From Bacteroidota bacterium (GTDB taxonomy: Bacteria > Bacteroidota > Bacteroidia > Flavobacteriales_E > Vicingaceae): DNA of 64,000 nt. A program made the translations under genes and the position numbers. Each line of letters starts with the position of its first letter. The first letter of the stretch is position 1. Location of the stretch: contig JACPDX010000005.1 of the NCBI GenBank assembly GCA_016183805.1, forward strand, positions 24,813-88,812, read 5' to 3'. The notes beneath the pieces were generated by a model. It was not told the DNA's origin, ran no database searches, and was given only the letters and a program-made list of their open reading frames with translations. Shown here piece after piece: positions 50,181-59,859 of the stretch.

Positions 50181-51662
50181 ATGAACAAAATATTAATAGC
50201 CAACAGAGGAGAAATTGCATTACGAATTATGCGAACTTGTAGGGAAATGGGAATAAAAACAGTTGCCATTTTTTCTGAAGCCGATAGAAATGCACCTTTT
50301 GTGAGGTATGCTGATGAAGCTGTTTGTGTAGGACCACCTCCATCAAACCAATCGTATTTACAAGTAGATAAAATTATACAGATTTGTAAAGATTTAAAAG
50401 TAGATGGTTTGCATCCTGGGTATGGATTTTTGTCGGAAAATGCAACAGCTACAAGAAAAATTACGGAAGCAGGTATCAATTTTATTGGACCTTCGCCTGA
50501 AGCTATGGAATTGATGGGTAGTAAATTGGCTGCAAAAGCTGCTGTAAAAAAATATAACATTCCGATGGTTCCGGGAACTGATGAAGCCATTGACGATATT
50601 AATGCCGCAAAACAAATTGCGTTAGAAATAGGTTTTCCTATTTTAATAAAAGCTTCTGCTGGTGGTGGTGGTAAAGGAATGCGTGTGGTGGAGAATGCAG
50701 CCGAATTCGAAGAGCAAATGAATAGAGCGGTAAGCGAAGCTCAGTCGTCGTTTGGCGATGGTTCAGTTTTTATCGAAAAATATGTGGGTTCGCCACGCCA
50801 TATCGAAATTCAAGTAATGGCTGACAAGCACGGAAACATTGTGTATTTGTTCGAAAGAGAATGTTCTATTCAACGAAGACACCAAAAAGTAATTGAAGAA
50901 GCACCTTCGGCAGTGCTAACCCCCGAAATACGAAAAGCGATGGGCGAATGTGCTGTAAATGTTGCTCGAGCTTGTAATTATGTGGGTGCTGGAACAGTTG
51001 AATTTTTGTTGGAAAACAACAAAGATTTCTACTTTTTGGAAATGAATACTCGTTTGCAGGTGGAACATCCGGTTACCGAAATGATTACTGGAAAAGACTT
51101 GGTGAAAGAGCAAATTAATGTGGCTCGTGGTGAGAAATTGAGTTTCACACAAGACGAATTAAAAATATTAGGTCATTCGTTTGAAGTACGTGTATATGCC
51201 GAAGATCCAACCAATAATTTTTTACCAGATATTGGTCGATTAAATACCTACCAACGACCAGAAGGTATGGGCATAAGAGTGGATGATGGTTTTGAAGAAG
51301 GCATGGATATTCCAATTTACTATGACCCGATGATTTCTAAATTAATTACACACGGAAAAGATAGGGAAGAAGCAAGAAACAGAATGTTAAGAGCTATTGC
51401 CGATTATAAAATTAGCGGAGTAGAAACCACTTTGCCATTTTGCAAATTTGCTTTAGAACACGAAGCGTTTGTTAGCGGAAACTTTGATACCCATTTTGTG
51501 GGTAAATATTTTACTCCCGAAGTGTTGATGGAGAAAGATGATGAGTTGCAAGAAGTAGCTGCATTGTTTGCTGCAAAAATGCATTTAGAAAGTGGAAAAA
51601 CTGCTGCTCCAACAACTGAAGCTGTTGTTTCAAAATCAAAATGGAAATTAAATAGACTTTAA
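50181..51662 (+). CDS. accC: Biotin carboxylase (acetyl-CoA carboxylase subunit)
   Basis: KILIANRGEIALRIMRTCREMGIKTVAIFSEADR; ASAGGGGKGMRVV; MNTRLQVEHPVTEM. Confidence 0.93.
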   Translation: MNKILIANRGEIALRIMRTCREMGIKTVAIFSEADRNAPFVRYADEAVCVGPPPSNQSYLQVDKIIQICKDLKVDGLHPGYGFLSENATATRKITEAGINFIGPSPEAMELMGSKLAAKAAVKKYNIPMVPGTDEAIDDINAAKQIALEIGFPILIKASAGGGGKGMRVVENAAEFEEQMNRAVSEAQSSFGDGSVFIEKYVGSPRHIEIQVMADKHGNIVYLFERECSIQRRHQKVIEEAPSAVLTPEIRKAMGECAVNVARACNYVGAGTVEFLLENNKDFYFLEMNTRLQVEHPVTEMITGKDLVKEQINVARGEKLSFTQDELKILGHSFEVRVYAEDPTNNFLPDIGRLNTYQRPEGMGIRVDDGFEEGMDIPIYYDPMISKLITHGKDREEARNRMLRAIADYKISGVETTLPFCKFALEHEAFVSGNFDTHFVGKYFTPEVLMEKDDELQEVAALFAAKMHLESGKTAAPTTEAVVSKSKWKLNRL

Positions 51663-51664
51663 AA

Positions 51665-51727
51665 TCCCCTCCCGAACCTCCCCGAAGGGGAGGAGAACTT
51701 CCCCTCTTGAGAGGGGTTAGGGGTGTG
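51665..51727. repeat. CCCCTCTTGAGAGGGGTTAGGGGTGTG dispersed repeat, copy 1
   Basis: CCCCTCCCGAACCTCCCCGAAGGGGAGGAGAACTTCCCCTCTTGAGAGGGGTTAGGGGTGTG. Confidence 0.8.
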
Positions 51728-51745
51728 TTTAAATACAAGAAAATC

Positions 51746-52522
51746 ATGAGCAATATAAAATTCAACATAGAAAACGGAGTAGGTATAATTACCTTAAACC
51801 GACCAGATAAGTTCAACAGTTTTGTGCGTCAGATGGCATTTGATTTACAAGCTCGTTTGGATGAATGTGAAAAAAATAGCGAAGTAAGAGCAATTTATTT
51901 AACTGCCGAAGGAAAAGCATTTTGTGCCGGACAAGATTTGGCAGAAGCCATTGATCCAAAACAAACCGAACTGACCAAAATAGTGGAGGAACATTACAAT
52001 CCTATTATTGAACGATTAAGAAAAATTGAAAAACCGATTGTTTGTGCAGTTAACGGCGTAGCTGCTGGTGCAGGAGCAAATATTGCCTTAGCTTGTGATA
52101 TTACTTTAGCAGCAAAATCGGCTAGTTTTATACAAGCGTTTAGTAAAATTGGATTAATACCAGATAGTGGTGGAACCTATTATTTGCCTCGTTTAATTGG
52201 AATGCAGAAAGCTACTGCATTGATGTTTTTAGGCGATAAAGTAATGGCTGAAGATGCCGAAAAAATGGGCATGATTTATAAAGCGGTGGCTGATGAAAAC
52301 TTACAGGAAGAAGCCATGAAAATAGCTCAAACTTTAGCCAAAATGCCTACCAAAGGAATTGGATTAACCAAACGATTATTAAACGAATCGTTCAACAATA
52401 CGTTAACCCAGCAATTAAATTTAGAAGGTGATTTGCAAACTATTGCTGGCTCAACATACGATTACAACGAAGGGGTAAACGCATTTTTAGAAAAACGTCA
52501 ACCGGTTTTTAAAGGAGAATAA
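51746..52522 (+). CDS. paaG: Enoyl-CoA hydratase/isomerase, PaaG-like
   Basis: GVGIITLNRPDKFNSFVRQM; GKAFCAGQDLAEAI; GAGANIALACDITLAA; start after the intergenic repeat. Confidence 0.88.
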   Translation: MSNIKFNIENGVGIITLNRPDKFNSFVRQMAFDLQARLDECEKNSEVRAIYLTAEGKAFCAGQDLAEAIDPKQTELTKIVEEHYNPIIERLRKIEKPIVCAVNGVAAGAGANIALACDITLAAKSASFIQAFSKIGLIPDSGGTYYLPRLIGMQKATALMFLGDKVMAEDAEKMGMIYKAVADENLQEEAMKIAQTLAKMPTKGIGLTKRLLNESFNNTLTQQLNLEGDLQTIAGSTYDYNEGVNAFLEKRQPVFKGE

Positions 52523-52523
52523 C

Positions 52524-53647
52524 ATGGAAAACATAAAAGTTGGAGTATTAGGAGCAGGTTCAATGGGCTCCGGAATTGTACAAATTGCTGCAACACAAAA
52601 ACACCAAACGGTGTTGGTCGATTTGAATGAGGAAGCGTTAAACAAAGCCGCCGCTAATTTGAAGAACATTTTAGCAAGATTGGTGGAGAAAGATAAAATT
52701 GACCAGGCTACAGCAGATGTAATTATGGGAAGAATCACGTTCTCTAAAAACATTGCTGATTTTAAGGAGTGCGACATGGTTATCGAAGCCATTGTAGAAA
52801 ACTTAGAAGTAAAAAAGAAAGTTTTTGCTCAACTAGAAAGCATAGTTTCTCCCGATTGTATTTTAGCGAGTAATACTTCTTCGTTATCCATTGCTTCTAT
52901 TGCGTCGGCGTGCAAAAAAGCCGAACGAGTAATTGGCATCCACTTTTTTAATCCGGCACCCTTGATGCCATTGGTGGAAATTATTCCTGCGGTGCAAACG
53001 TCGGAAGCAACTACTACCAATTCAAGAACATTAGTCGATAGTTGGAAAAAAGTAACGGTTTTAGCTAAAGACACTCCTGGTTTTATTGTAAATCGAGTGG
53101 CTCGTCCGTTTTATGGCGAAGCACTAAAAATATACGAAGAAGGAGTTGCCGATTTTGCAACCATCGATTGGGCAATGACCGAAATAGGTGGTTTTAAAAT
53201 GGGTCCATTTACGTTGATGGATTACATTGGTAACGACATCAACTATACGGTAACCGAATCGGTATTTGCAGCTTTTTATTACGACCCACGCTACAAACCA
53301 TCGTTTACGCAAAAACGTCGTACCGAAGCGGGTTGGTTTGGACGAAAAACAGGTAGAGGTTATTACAACTAAAAGACGAAAAACTTGGTAAAGAAATTTG
53401 CGATAGAATATTGGTAATGTTGATGAATGAAGCTATTGATGCCTTGTTTTTAAATATTGCCAGCAGAGAGGATATCGATTTAGCCATGACCAAAGGAGTA
53501 AATTACCCGAAAGGTTTATTGGCTTGGGCTGATGAAATGGGTTTAGCAAACGTATTGGCAAAACTCGAACACCTTTTTGCAGAATATGGCGAAGACCGCT
53601 ATCGACCAAGTGTATTGTTGAGAAGAATGGTAAAATCCCATCCCTAA
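52524..53647 (+). pseudogene. paaH: 3-hydroxyacyl-CoA dehydrogenase (PaaH-like), split into two frames
   Basis: ORF 52524..53372 (NAD-binding and first C-terminal domain, ends GRGYYN*) followed in another frame by KDEKLGKEICDRILVMLMNEAIDALFLNIASREDIDLAMTKGVNYPKGLLAWADEMG (second C-terminal domain) through 53647. Confidence 0.85.
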
Positions 53648-53692
53648 CCCTTCCCGAAGGGAATTTCCCCTCTTGAGAGGGGTAGGGGTGTG
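53634..53692. repeat. CCCCTCTTGAGAGGGG dispersed repeat, copy 2, overlapping the 3' end of paaH
   Basis: AATCCCATCCCTAACCCTTCCCGAAGGGAATTTCCCCTCTTGAGAGGGGTAGGGGTGTG. Confidence 0.8.
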
Positions 53693-53705
53693 AAAAACAA
53701 CTGAT

Positions 53706-53847
53706 AACCACATAGAAACATAGCTTATTATGATTCAAAAAAACATAAACCAAACATAGTTTTCTCCGATTTATTGGAGAAGTGGCTATTGTGAAATTAT
53801 TCAAATTGAGCTTTGGTAAAACAGTTAAACCTATTTGTCTATGTGTT
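53706..53847. repeat. TIR element copy 3 (~140 bp)
   Basis: Ends AACCACATAGAAACATAG / CTATTTGTCTATGTGTT; internal TTCTCCGATTTATTGGAGAA at 53762-53781. Confidence 0.75.
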
Positions 53848-53887
53848 AAAAAAAGTTTAGTTTGATGTTTAAATTAAAAACCATACA

Positions 53888-54286
53888 ATGACAGCAATTG
53901 TAGATAAAATGATGAAAACTGACGCTTTTAGTCAGTGGTTGGGTATAAAAATTTTGGCATCAGCAAAAGGCTCTTGCAAATTGCAAATGCAAGTGCGACC
54001 AGAAATGTGCAACGGTTTTGGAATTATACACGGCGGCATTACTTTTTCGTTAGCCGATAGTGCATTGGCTTTTGCTTCTAATGCACATGGCAGGTTAAGT
54101 GTGGCGTTAGAATGTTCCATTTCTTACCCTAATGCGGTAAATGTTGGCGATGTATTAATTGCCGAAGCAACCGAAGTAAGTTTAACCAACAAAATAGGCA
54201 TTTACAACATATCTGTTACCAACCAAAAAGGCGACATAGTGGGTGTTTTTAAAGGTTCGGTGTATCGAACAAGTAAGGAGTGGTAA
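53888..54286 (+). CDS. paaI: Hotdog-fold thioesterase, PaaI-like
   Basis: MCNGFGIIHGGITFSLADSALAFASNAHG; clustered with paaG/paaH-like genes. Confidence 0.88.
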   Translation: MTAIVDKMMKTDAFSQWLGIKILASAKGSCKLQMQVRPEMCNGFGIIHGGITFSLADSALAFASNAHGRLSVALECSISYPNAVNVGDVLIAEATEVSLTNKIGIYNISVTNQKGDIVGVFKGSVYRTSKEW

Positions 54287-54300
54287 AATTTGGAATAACA

Positions 54301-54324
54301 AAATCCCCGCAATTGCGGGGATTT
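54301..54324. terminator. Palindromic terminator after paaI
   Basis: AAATCCCCGCAATTGCGGGGATTT perfect palindrome. Confidence 0.8.
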
Positions 54325-54440
54325 CTATTGAAACCTGTTTAGTTAGTGCAAAGTTTCATTTTATGTAGGGTACTAAATTAAGTATGTAGGTTTTGGAAAA
54401 CAATACTTCAATGGTGTTAAATCGTGGAATCCCATTTTTT

Positions 54441-54532
54441 TGTCATTATGAGCGAAGTGAAACGAAGTTGAATAATCTTCTTTGATTGGAACTAGAAATT
54501 AGAGGATACCTCCACTTCGGTCGGTATGACAA
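54441..54532. repeat. TGTCAT...ATGACA-ended intergenic repeat
   Basis: TGTCATTATGAGCGAAGTGAAACGAAGTTGAATAATCTTC...CCTCCACTTCGGTCGGTATGACA. Confidence 0.6.
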
Positions 54533-54538
54533 AAGGTG

Positions 54539-55687
54539 TTAAAACACAAAACTCTCAATGGTGTTTCTCAAATTGTAATTGCTGGCCATTACTTCGCCGT
54601 AAGCACCAGCGGTTCTTATGGCAATAATGTCGCCACGTTTAGTTGTAGGAAACAACAATGCTTTTGCAAAACAGTCCGACGATTCACAAATGGGTCCAAC
54701 CACATCGTAGCGTTCATTTTCGGTTGAGGTGGTGGTTAAATTCTCTATTTTGTGGGTAGCTTGGTATAAAGCAGGGCGTAACAAATCGGTCATGCCTGCA
54801 TCTACAATAGCAAAATTGGTGTTTACGCCTTTTTTAACGTAAAGCACTTTGGTAATTAAATTTCCGCATTGGGCAACTATAGAACGACCTAGTTCAAAAT
54901 GTAATTGCTGTTGAGGTCGTAGTGCCAAAAACTGTTGAAATTGTTCAAAATAACCCTTAAAATCAGGAATTAAATTGCTATCGGGGTTTTCGTAATCAAC
55001 ACCCAAACCACCTCCAACATTAATGTGTTCAACAATAATGTGATGTTGGTAAAACCATTCTTGTATTTCGTTGATACGTAAACACAGGCTTCTAAAAATT
55101 TCCAGGTCGGTAATTTGCGAACCAATATGAAAATGCAAGCCAATGAGTTTAAGGTTGCCAAGTTTTTTAATAGCAGGAATAACTTCTGCCATTTCCCACA
55201 TGTTTATTCCAAATTTGTTTTCTTCTAAACCAGTGGTAATGTAGTGGTGCGTTTTGGCATTAATGTTTGGGTTGATGCGAAGGGCAATGTTTGCAACCTT
55301 GTTTTTTTTCTCTGCAAGTTCATTAATTACTTTCATTTCGGGTAATGATTCGCAGTTGAAACAAAAAATATCGTTGTCCAACGCAAAATTTATTTCTTCG
55401 TCAGTTTTTCCAACACCTGCAAAAACAATGTTTCCATTACCGAAACCTGTTTCTAATGCTTTTTTTACTTCATTTCCACTCACACAGTCGGCACCCAGTT
55501 GGTAATTTTTTATGGTTTCCAAAACAGCATCATTTACATTTGCTTTTAAAGCATAGTGTACGTGATAGCCGTATCGGTTCGATTCTGCGGTAAGTAAATC
55601 GAGTGTTTGCTTTAAAATCCCCAAATTGTAATGATAAAAAGGAGTTTTTAGTTTTTTGTATTGTTCTATATGTTGAGGTGTAATCAT
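54539..55687 (-). CDS. lysA: Diaminopimelate decarboxylase
   Basis: VHYALKANVNDAVLETIKNY; HFHIGSQITDLE; VGPICESSDCFAK. Confidence 0.95.
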   Translation of the reverse strand: MITPQHIEQYKKLKTPFYHYNLGILKQTLDLLTAESNRYGYHVHYALKANVNDAVLETIKNYQLGADCVSGNEVKKALETGFGNGNIVFAGVGKTDEEINFALDNDIFCFNCESLPEMKVINELAEKKNKVANIALRINPNINAKTHHYITTGLEENKFGINMWEMAEVIPAIKKLGNLKLIGLHFHIGSQITDLEIFRSLCLRINEIQEWFYQHHIIVEHINVGGGLGVDYENPDSNLIPDFKGYFEQFQQFLALRPQQQLHFELGRSIVAQCGNLITKVLYVKKGVNTNFAIVDAGMTDLLRPALYQATHKIENLTTTSTENERYDVVGPICESSDCFAKALLFPTTKRGDIIAIRTAGAYGEVMASNYNLRNTIESFVF

Positions 55688-56997
55688 TTAAAAAGTTTGT
55701 TGTTTAACGAAACCAATGCTTCTTTTTTGTCGGACATGTTTACCAACAAAGATACGTTATGTAAACTTCCTCCGTAAGAAATCATTCGAATAGGAATGTG
55801 TTGCAAGGCATCAAAAATTTGTAAAGCATAACCTTTGCTTTCGGCAATAAAATCGCCAACAATACAAACAATGGTAAGGTTGGTGTCTATTTCTACCGAA
55901 CCATATTTTTTGAGTTCGTTAATAATTTCATTCAAATATTTTGTTTCATCAATGGTTACCGAAACAGCTACTTCCGAAGTGGTAATCATGTCGATAGGTG
56001 TTTTGTAAGCTTCAAAAATTTCGAATACTTTACGTAAGAAACCATACGCCAACAACATTCGCCCCGATTTAATTTTTATGGCGGTAATGTTGTCTTTTGC
56101 AGCAATGGCTTTAATTCCAACGCCACTCGATTCTGTATTTATGAGCGTTCCCGGAGCTTTGGGCTGCATGGTATTTTTTAGTCGAACAGGAATGTTGCTC
56201 ATTTTTGCCGGCAACACGCTCGATGGATGTAAAATTTTTGCACCAAAGTAAGCCAACTCGGCTGCTTCGTCAAACGAAAGTTGTGCAATAGGATGTGTTT
56301 TATCTACAATACGTGGGTCATTGTTGTGCATGCCGTCAATATCGGTCCAAATTTGAATTTCGCTGGCATTTACTGCTGCTCCAACCAATGATGCGGTGTA
56401 ATCGCTACCACCTCGTTTTAAATTGTCGATTTCTCCAAAAGAGTTTCGGCAAATGTAACCTTGCGTGATAAACAAGTTGCAGTTTTGGTGTGGTTCAAGT
56501 TCTCTTGCAATGTTTTCTTTAATAAAAGCAGCATCAGGTTCCTCGTCTTCGTTAATTCGCATAAAATTTAATGCAGGAAGCAATACCGATTTCACCCCAA
56601 TTTCATTCAAATAGAAATTGAAAAGTGCAGTGGATAGCAATTCGCCCTGAGCCAATATAGCACGTTCTTCAAACATGGTAAATTGGTCTTTGGTAAACGC
56701 TCTGATGTAACTAAAGTGCGAATCGATTAAATCGTTGGCTTGTTGTTTATATTCAGCAGTAGAAAATAATTCAGCAAGGATTTGTTTGTATTTCTTTTCG
56801 AGGTTTAAAATGGTTTCTAAAGCCCCTTCGTTGTTTTTATTGTATAAATAGTTGGCAATTTCTACCAAGGTATTGGTTGTGCCCGACATGGCAGATAATA
56901 CCACAATTTTTGGTGTGTCGTTTACCACTAAAGCGGTTAATGCTTTAATTCGCTCTACCGAGCCTACTGATGTTCCTCCAAATTTTACTACTAACAT
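55684..56997 (-). CDS. lysC: Aspartate kinase
   Basis: MLVVKFGGTSVGSVERI; RGGSDYTASLVGAAVNASEIQIWTDIDGMHNNDPRIV; 4-bp overlap with lysA. Confidence 0.95.
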   Translation of the reverse strand: MLVVKFGGTSVGSVERIKALTALVVNDTPKIVVLSAMSGTTNTLVEIANYLYNKNNEGALETILNLEKKYKQILAELFSTAEYKQQANDLIDSHFSYIRAFTKDQFTMFEERAILAQGELLSTALFNFYLNEIGVKSVLLPALNFMRINEDEEPDAAFIKENIARELEPHQNCNLFITQGYICRNSFGEIDNLKRGGSDYTASLVGAAVNASEIQIWTDIDGMHNNDPRIVDKTHPIAQLSFDEAAELAYFGAKILHPSSVLPAKMSNIPVRLKNTMQPKAPGTLINTESSGVGIKAIAAKDNITAIKIKSGRMLLAYGFLRKVFEIFEAYKTPIDMITTSEVAVSVTIDETKYLNEIINELKKYGSVEIDTNLTIVCIVGDFIAESKGYALQIFDALQHIPIRMISYGGSLHNVSLLVNMSDKKEALVSLNNKLFK

Positions 56998-57285
56998 TTT
57001 TTAATCATTTTTTACAAAAGTAATGAAGCAAGTTTAAATATTTAAAAAATTGTTAAAAATTTAACAAATCATTTTCTAATCATACAATAGAAAGATTTTT
57101 TAACTTCTAAAATTGACACGAATTACACGAATTAGTGTTAATACTTTTTAATTTGTGAAATTAGTTTCAAAACGCTACTATTTTATTCTAAAAGTTAAAA
57201 AATGTTACAAACCTCAAACTTTAAATTGTAAACGTTTAACTCCAAACTAAAAAATGTTATTTTTGAACCTCGTAATTAAAAATAC

Positions 57286-58017
57286 ATGTTTGCACTTATC
57301 AATAAGGAAATAAGGAGTTTTTTAGGGTCGTTAATAGGTTATATTGTTATAGCTGTATTTTTGACAACAATAGGTTTGTTTTTGTGGATTTTCCCGGGAG
57401 AAACCAATATTTTAGATGCCGGTTATTCAAGCATTGGAGGATTGTTTTATATCGCCCCATGGGTTTTTATGTTTTTGATTCCTGCCATTACCATGCGGTT
57501 GTTTTCTGAAGAAAGTAGAACAGGAACTATAGAATTATTGTTAACCAAACCACTTACCGATTTTCAAATAGTTTTTGCAAAATACATCTCTGGATTTTTG
57601 TTGGTGTTGTTTGCTTTACTTCCAACTTTAGTTTATTTTTATTCGGTCTATCAGTTAGGCTCTCCGGTTGGTAATATTGATGTTGGTGGAACAATTGGCT
57701 CGTACTTTGGTTTACTATTTTTAGGAAGTGTATTTGTTGCCATTGGCTTATTTTCTAGTGCTATTACCAACAATCAAATTATTTCTTTTATTGTTGCGGT
57801 ATTCCTTTGTTTTTTCTCCTATGTGGGTTTCGAATCCATCAGTTCATTACAATTGTTTGGACCAATTGATGATATCATTATCAATTTAGGCATTAATACT
57901 CATTATTTATCTATGAGTAGAGGCGTTATTGATACCCGTGATGTAATTTATTTTTTAGGAATTATTTTTCTTTTTTTATTGTTTACTAAAACGGTGTTGG
58001 GGAGTAGGAAATGGTAG
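57286..58017 (+). CDS. gldF: Gliding motility-associated ABC transporter permease GldF
   Basis: NKEIRSFLGSLIGYIVIAVFL...TRLFSEESRTGTIELLLTKPL; adjacent gldG. Confidence 0.9.
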   Translation: MFALINKEIRSFLGSLIGYIVIAVFLTTIGLFLWIFPGETNILDAGYSSIGGLFYIAPWVFMFLIPAITMRLFSEESRTGTIELLLTKPLTDFQIVFAKYISGFLLVLFALLPTLVYFYSVYQLGSPVGNIDVGGTIGSYFGLLFLGSVFVAIGLFSSAITNNQIISFIVAVFLCFFSYVGFESISSLQLFGPIDDIIINLGINTHYLSMSRGVIDTRDVIYFLGIIFLFLLFTKTVLGSRKW

Positions 58018-59750
58018 AAAAAAATGTAAATAAAAAGAGAGATTTAACTACACTTTTGGCTGGTGTAATCATTATCATTTTAATCAATTACATTGGTTCA
58101 TTTGCTTTTGAACGATTTGATTTAACTTCCGAAAAACGTTATACACTTTCTGATAACAGTAAACAATTAGCATCCAACTTAGAGGATATTGTTTATGTAA
58201 AAGTTTATTTGGAAGGAGAATTTCCTGCCGGGTTTAAACGGTTACGTGACGAAACTCGTGAAATGTTGAATGAATTTAGAGCCTATTCAAATGGTAATAT
58301 CGAATATGAATTCATCAATCCTTCCGAAAGTACTGATGAAAAAATAAGAGAAGAAATTTACAAACAATTGTATAAAGACGGACTTCGCCCAACCGACTTA
58401 AATGTAAAAGACGAAGATGGACAAACCAATAAAATAATTTGGCCCGGAGCCATTTTTTCATACAGAGGAAAAGATGTGCCTGTTCAATTATTAAAAAGTC
58501 AAATGGGAATGTCATCGGAGATGATGTTAAACAGTTCCATTGAAGCTATGGAGTACGAAGTGGCAAATGCTATCAGAAATCTAATTATTCCGGTAAAACC
58601 TAAAATTGCTTTGATTGAAGGACATGGAGAATTAGATAAAGTGGAAACAGCTTCGTTGGCAACCATGTTGGCTGAGTTTTATGTGGTTGACAGGATTGCA
58701 ATTAATGAGCAATTGTACAGTCTGACTGAGCGAGTGATGGTTGATAGCTTGAAAGCTTTTAAAGTGAAAACCAAATATGACGTAATTATTATTGCAAAAC
58801 CTACTCAACCTTTTTCTGAAAAAGACAAATTTATTATCGACCAATATGTAATGTATGGTGGTAAAGTGTTTTGGCTAATCGACCCTGTTTTTGCAAGTAT
58901 GGATAGCCTTCAAAATGCTGACGTAACGATGGCTATTCCGCAAGATGTTAATTTAGACGACCAGTTATTTACTTATGGTGTACGATTAAATACCGATTTA
59001 ATTTTGGATATTCAATCAGCTCCAATACCTGTGGTAACCGGTAGAGTTGGAAATCAACCAAAAACACAACTTTTTCCGTGGTTCTTTTTTCCTTTATTAA
59101 CCCAAGCAAATACACATCCTATTGTAAATAATTTAAATGCCGTAAAAGGTGAGTTTGTAAGTACTATTGATACCATTGCCCGACCAAACATTCATAAAAC
59201 AGGATTATTAAAATCTTCTATTTATACCAAAGTAAGTAAAACACCAACCCGAATAAGTTTAGGAATGTTACGGGTTGAACCCGACCAATCACAGTTTACT
59301 GATGGAAACAAAGTGGCTGCAGTTTTATTGGAAGGTAAGTTTGAATCGGTGTTTAAAAATCGTATAAACCCTGAAATTTCAACCAGCAACGAAATCAACT
59401 TTAAAGCAGAAAGCGATTTTAATAAAATGGTGGTGGTTGCCGATGGCGATATTGCCAAAAATTACGTAAATGTAAAAACCAGTCAATACTATCAATTGGG
59501 ATTTGATAGATTTACCAACCAACAATTTGGTAACGATGATTTTATGTTAAACGTGGTAAATTATTTGTGTGATGATACCGGATTAATGGGTGTTCGTTCA
59601 AAAAAACTAACCATTCGGTTAATGGATAAAACGATACTTAAAAAAGATAAATTTAAATGGCAAATTATCAATACCGTTTTACCCATTGGTTTAATCTTAA
59701 TTTTTGGAATTGCTCATTATTACGATAGAAAAAAGAAATATACGAAGTAG
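58011..59750 (+). CDS. gldG: Gliding motility-associated ABC transporter substrate-binding protein GldG
   Basis: FERFDLTSEKRYTLSDNSKQLASNLEDIVYVKVYLEGEFPAGFKRL; 7-bp overlap with gldF. Confidence 0.93.
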   Translation: MVEKNVNKKRDLTTLLAGVIIIILINYIGSFAFERFDLTSEKRYTLSDNSKQLASNLEDIVYVKVYLEGEFPAGFKRLRDETREMLNEFRAYSNGNIEYEFINPSESTDEKIREEIYKQLYKDGLRPTDLNVKDEDGQTNKIIWPGAIFSYRGKDVPVQLLKSQMGMSSEMMLNSSIEAMEYEVANAIRNLIIPVKPKIALIEGHGELDKVETASLATMLAEFYVVDRIAINEQLYSLTERVMVDSLKAFKVKTKYDVIIIAKPTQPFSEKDKFIIDQYVMYGGKVFWLIDPVFASMDSLQNADVTMAIPQDVNLDDQLFTYGVRLNTDLILDIQSAPIPVVTGRVGNQPKTQLFPWFFFPLLTQANTHPIVNNLNAVKGEFVSTIDTIARPNIHKTGLLKSSIYTKVSKTPTRISLGMLRVEPDQSQFTDGNKVAAVLLEGKFESVFKNRINPEISTSNEINFKAESDFNKMVVVADGDIAKNYVNVKTSQYYQLGFDRFTNQQFGNDDFMLNVVNYLCDDTGLMGVRSKKLTIRLMDKTILKKDKFKWQIINTVLPIGLILIFGIAHYYDRKKKYTK

Positions 59751-59799
59751 GTTAATGTGAAAATGTAACAATGTGATAATGTGGGTAGCGAGTTTGGAA

Positions 59800-59828
59800 T
59801 TCCCCTCTTGATAGGGGTTAGGGGAGTG
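59800..59828. repeat. CCCCTCTTGATAGGGGTTAGGGGAGTG dispersed repeat, copy 3
   Basis: Matches copies at 51665 and 53634. Confidence 0.75.
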
Positions 59829-59859
59829 AAAAATATGTTTAAATACTAAAAATTTACAA

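Noticed and set aside
53433-53804. Minus-strand 123-aa ORF over the paaH 3' end and repeats
   Set aside because: Crosses a coding region and two repeat elements; composition derives from repeats
55684-55687. lysA-lysC overlap as evidence of a fused bifunctional enzyme
   Set aside because: Separate start and stop codons with a standard 4-bp ATGA overlap; ordinary translational coupling
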